Part shown: positions 17,552 to 18,435 of the stretch, one piece after another
How the letters are laid out: the number at the start of each line of letters is the position of its first letter
Numbering within the stretch: position 1 is the first letter of the stretch
Assembly (NCBI GenBank): GCA_900169235.1
Contig: FWCC01000614.1
Location: forward strand, 1 to 18,435
DNA from: Zarea fungicola
Taxonomy: Eukaryota > Ascomycota > Sordariomycetes > Hypocreales > Cordycipitaceae
Length of the DNA: 18,435 bases
Direction of reading: 5' to 3'
Program-made: the position numbers and the translations under genes
Notes under the pieces: generated by a model
What the model was told of the DNA's origin: nothing
Seen by the model: the letters and a program-made list of their open reading frames with translations, nothing else
Database searches by the model: none

Positions 17552-17758
17552 ACAGTATTCATCACTTATAAGTATTGTTAAGAGTAGGACTCTTAATAGT
17601 AGAACTATTGCTTAGATTGATTAATAGAGATCTAAACTAGCTATACTAGCTATGGCCTTTGGCTCCTTAATATATTAGTTGAATCTCTATTGCTCTGTAC
17701 TGCTCAGTGTGCTCAGTGTGCTCAGTGCCGAGCGCACTGATCTTACTGATCTTACTGA
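17552..17758 (+). repeat. Right arm of the ~205-bp inverted repeat (LTR-like)
   Basis: Inverted relative to 11590-11795, starting in ACAGTATTCA in both. A possible LTR start TGTTAAGAGTAGG lies at 17577. The last 60 bp hold tandem GCTCAGTGT (three near-copies) and ACTGATCTT (two copies). Homology to the left arm stops at about 17758, and no TATA-like continuation follows here, so this copy is shorter. Confidence 0.8.
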
Positions 17759-17763
17759 GCAGT
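17699..17763. repeat. Tandem-repeat hairpin at the end of the right arm
   Basis: ACTGCTCAGT (17699-17708) and its exact reverse complement ACTGAGCAGT (17754-17763) enclose the GCTCAGTGT and ACTGATCTT tandems. The left arm has a similar GTGATC/GATCAC arrangement with different bases. Confidence 0.6.
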
Positions 17764-18435
17764 CACGTGATCGTGCCCCTCGTTCCTATTCGGACCACAC
17801 TGGTTATGTCACTTCAGCCTGGCCATCCTTCGGTCAGCCATCTCGCTTTATTGCATTTGTAACACTTGATTACATCCATGGCAAGATAACACCAACACAA
17901 TGGCACAGAGTTGATCTCGTCATTGCGTCTAAGCACGGCCAAATGAGCATTCGCTTTCGGCAAAATTGCTAGAATTAATCTTTTAGTTCCATACAGCATT
18001 CTTATAACCTAAATACAGTGAGAAATAGAAGTAGATATATATTATGCAGCAGCCTCGGCCTAGCTCTCACTATAGCAAGACTNNTTTTTTTTTTTTTTTT
18101 TTATAAAGTCAACACTACGATCTGCCATTAAGTTATTAAGTCACCAGCTAAATAAAATAAGTACACTATTTATCTCTATACCTAAGGTAAGTAAAATATT
18201 GGTCAATATAAAGCTTGTCTTATAAACATCATCTCCACACCACAAGCTATAAGAGCAAGATCTTACTACAATATATAATAGACTAGACCTATTGCCTCAC
18301 TTAGTACACATTATATAAAAGATATTATAATAATTCCTCTTTTTTCTTCTATAAACATACTATACTAAGAATATACTAAATATAATACCTTTAGAATTTT
18401 AGGATGGCGATGTTATAAACGAAGAAACGCAAGAC
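17764..18435. other. AT-rich end region with gap and poly-T
   Basis: No gene seen; the 97-codon frame at 17679-17972 is built from repeat-arm sequence. Two Ns at 18083-18084 adjoin 18 consecutive T (18085-18102), which could be the A-tail of a minus-strand retroelement or a low-complexity assembly break. From 18103 on the sequence is AT-rich and repeat-like. Confidence 0.45.

Noticed and set aside
11590..17758. Inverted arms as TIRs of one giant DNA transposon
   Set aside because: No transposase lies between them, no matching target duplication was seen outside, and the arms look like LTRs in opposite orientation. Reported as a finding only, not as a mobile element.
17699..17760. Short tandem repeats considered as a CRISPR-like array
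   Set aside because: Repeats are 9 bp without spacers, in a eukaryotic LTR-like sequence.

Overview
The window looks like nuclear DNA of a filamentous ascomycete (Pezizomycotina, possibly Sordariomycetes; the exact taxon cannot be read from it). The reasons are short introns of about 60-110 bp with GTAAG-type donors and a CTAAC branch site, fungal gene families (WW/Gln-Gly-Tyr protein, secreted PAN-like protein, fructosyl amine oxidase, NmrA-like, SnoaL-like and BBE-like proteins), and transposon copies reduced to AT-rich, stop-filled sequence as repeat-induced point mutation (RIP) leaves them. Two short N runs (8948-8949 and 18083-18084) mark assembly joins.

Layout. 1-2271: no convincing gene; promoter side of the first gene. 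2272-3464 (+): three-exon WW-domain protein with a prion-like tail. 4024-4794 (-): secreted protein made of three six-cysteine PAN/apple-like repeats. 5925-8947: a nest of mobile elements. A minus-strand retroelement-like ORF is split by a complete Tc1/mariner-type element (A, 6507-7891, 31-bp terminal inverted repeats, TA target duplication). It is bounded on the other side by a second Tc1-like relic (B, from 8156). 9694-11375 (+): a seven-exon fructosyl amine oxidase gene broken by three stops, two frameshifts and a lost splice acceptor.

11590-17758: a segment bounded by two roughly 205-bp inverted repeats, probably old LTR copies. It holds three intact genes: an NmrA-like NAD(P)-binding protein (12162-13130, -), a SnoaL/NTF2-like protein (13926-14474, +) and a bicovalent BBE-type flavin oxidase (15212-16683, -). 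The first two diverge from a shared intergenic region that carries four GCGG tetranucleotides at an exact 10-bp period. The trio has the composition of secondary-metabolite tailoring genes, but no core synthase lies in the window. 17259-17435 (-) holds a short gene-like remnant. 17764-18435 is AT-rich with a poly-T tract beside the second gap.

Overall this is a gene-poor, transposon-rich accessory region in which conserved-looking genes (WW, PAN) give way to decayed and possibly mobile DNA. The items most worth a second look are the GCGG phased array, the inverted-repeat-bounded trio, and the positionally conserved CG hairpin just inside the 5' ends of both Tc1 elements.
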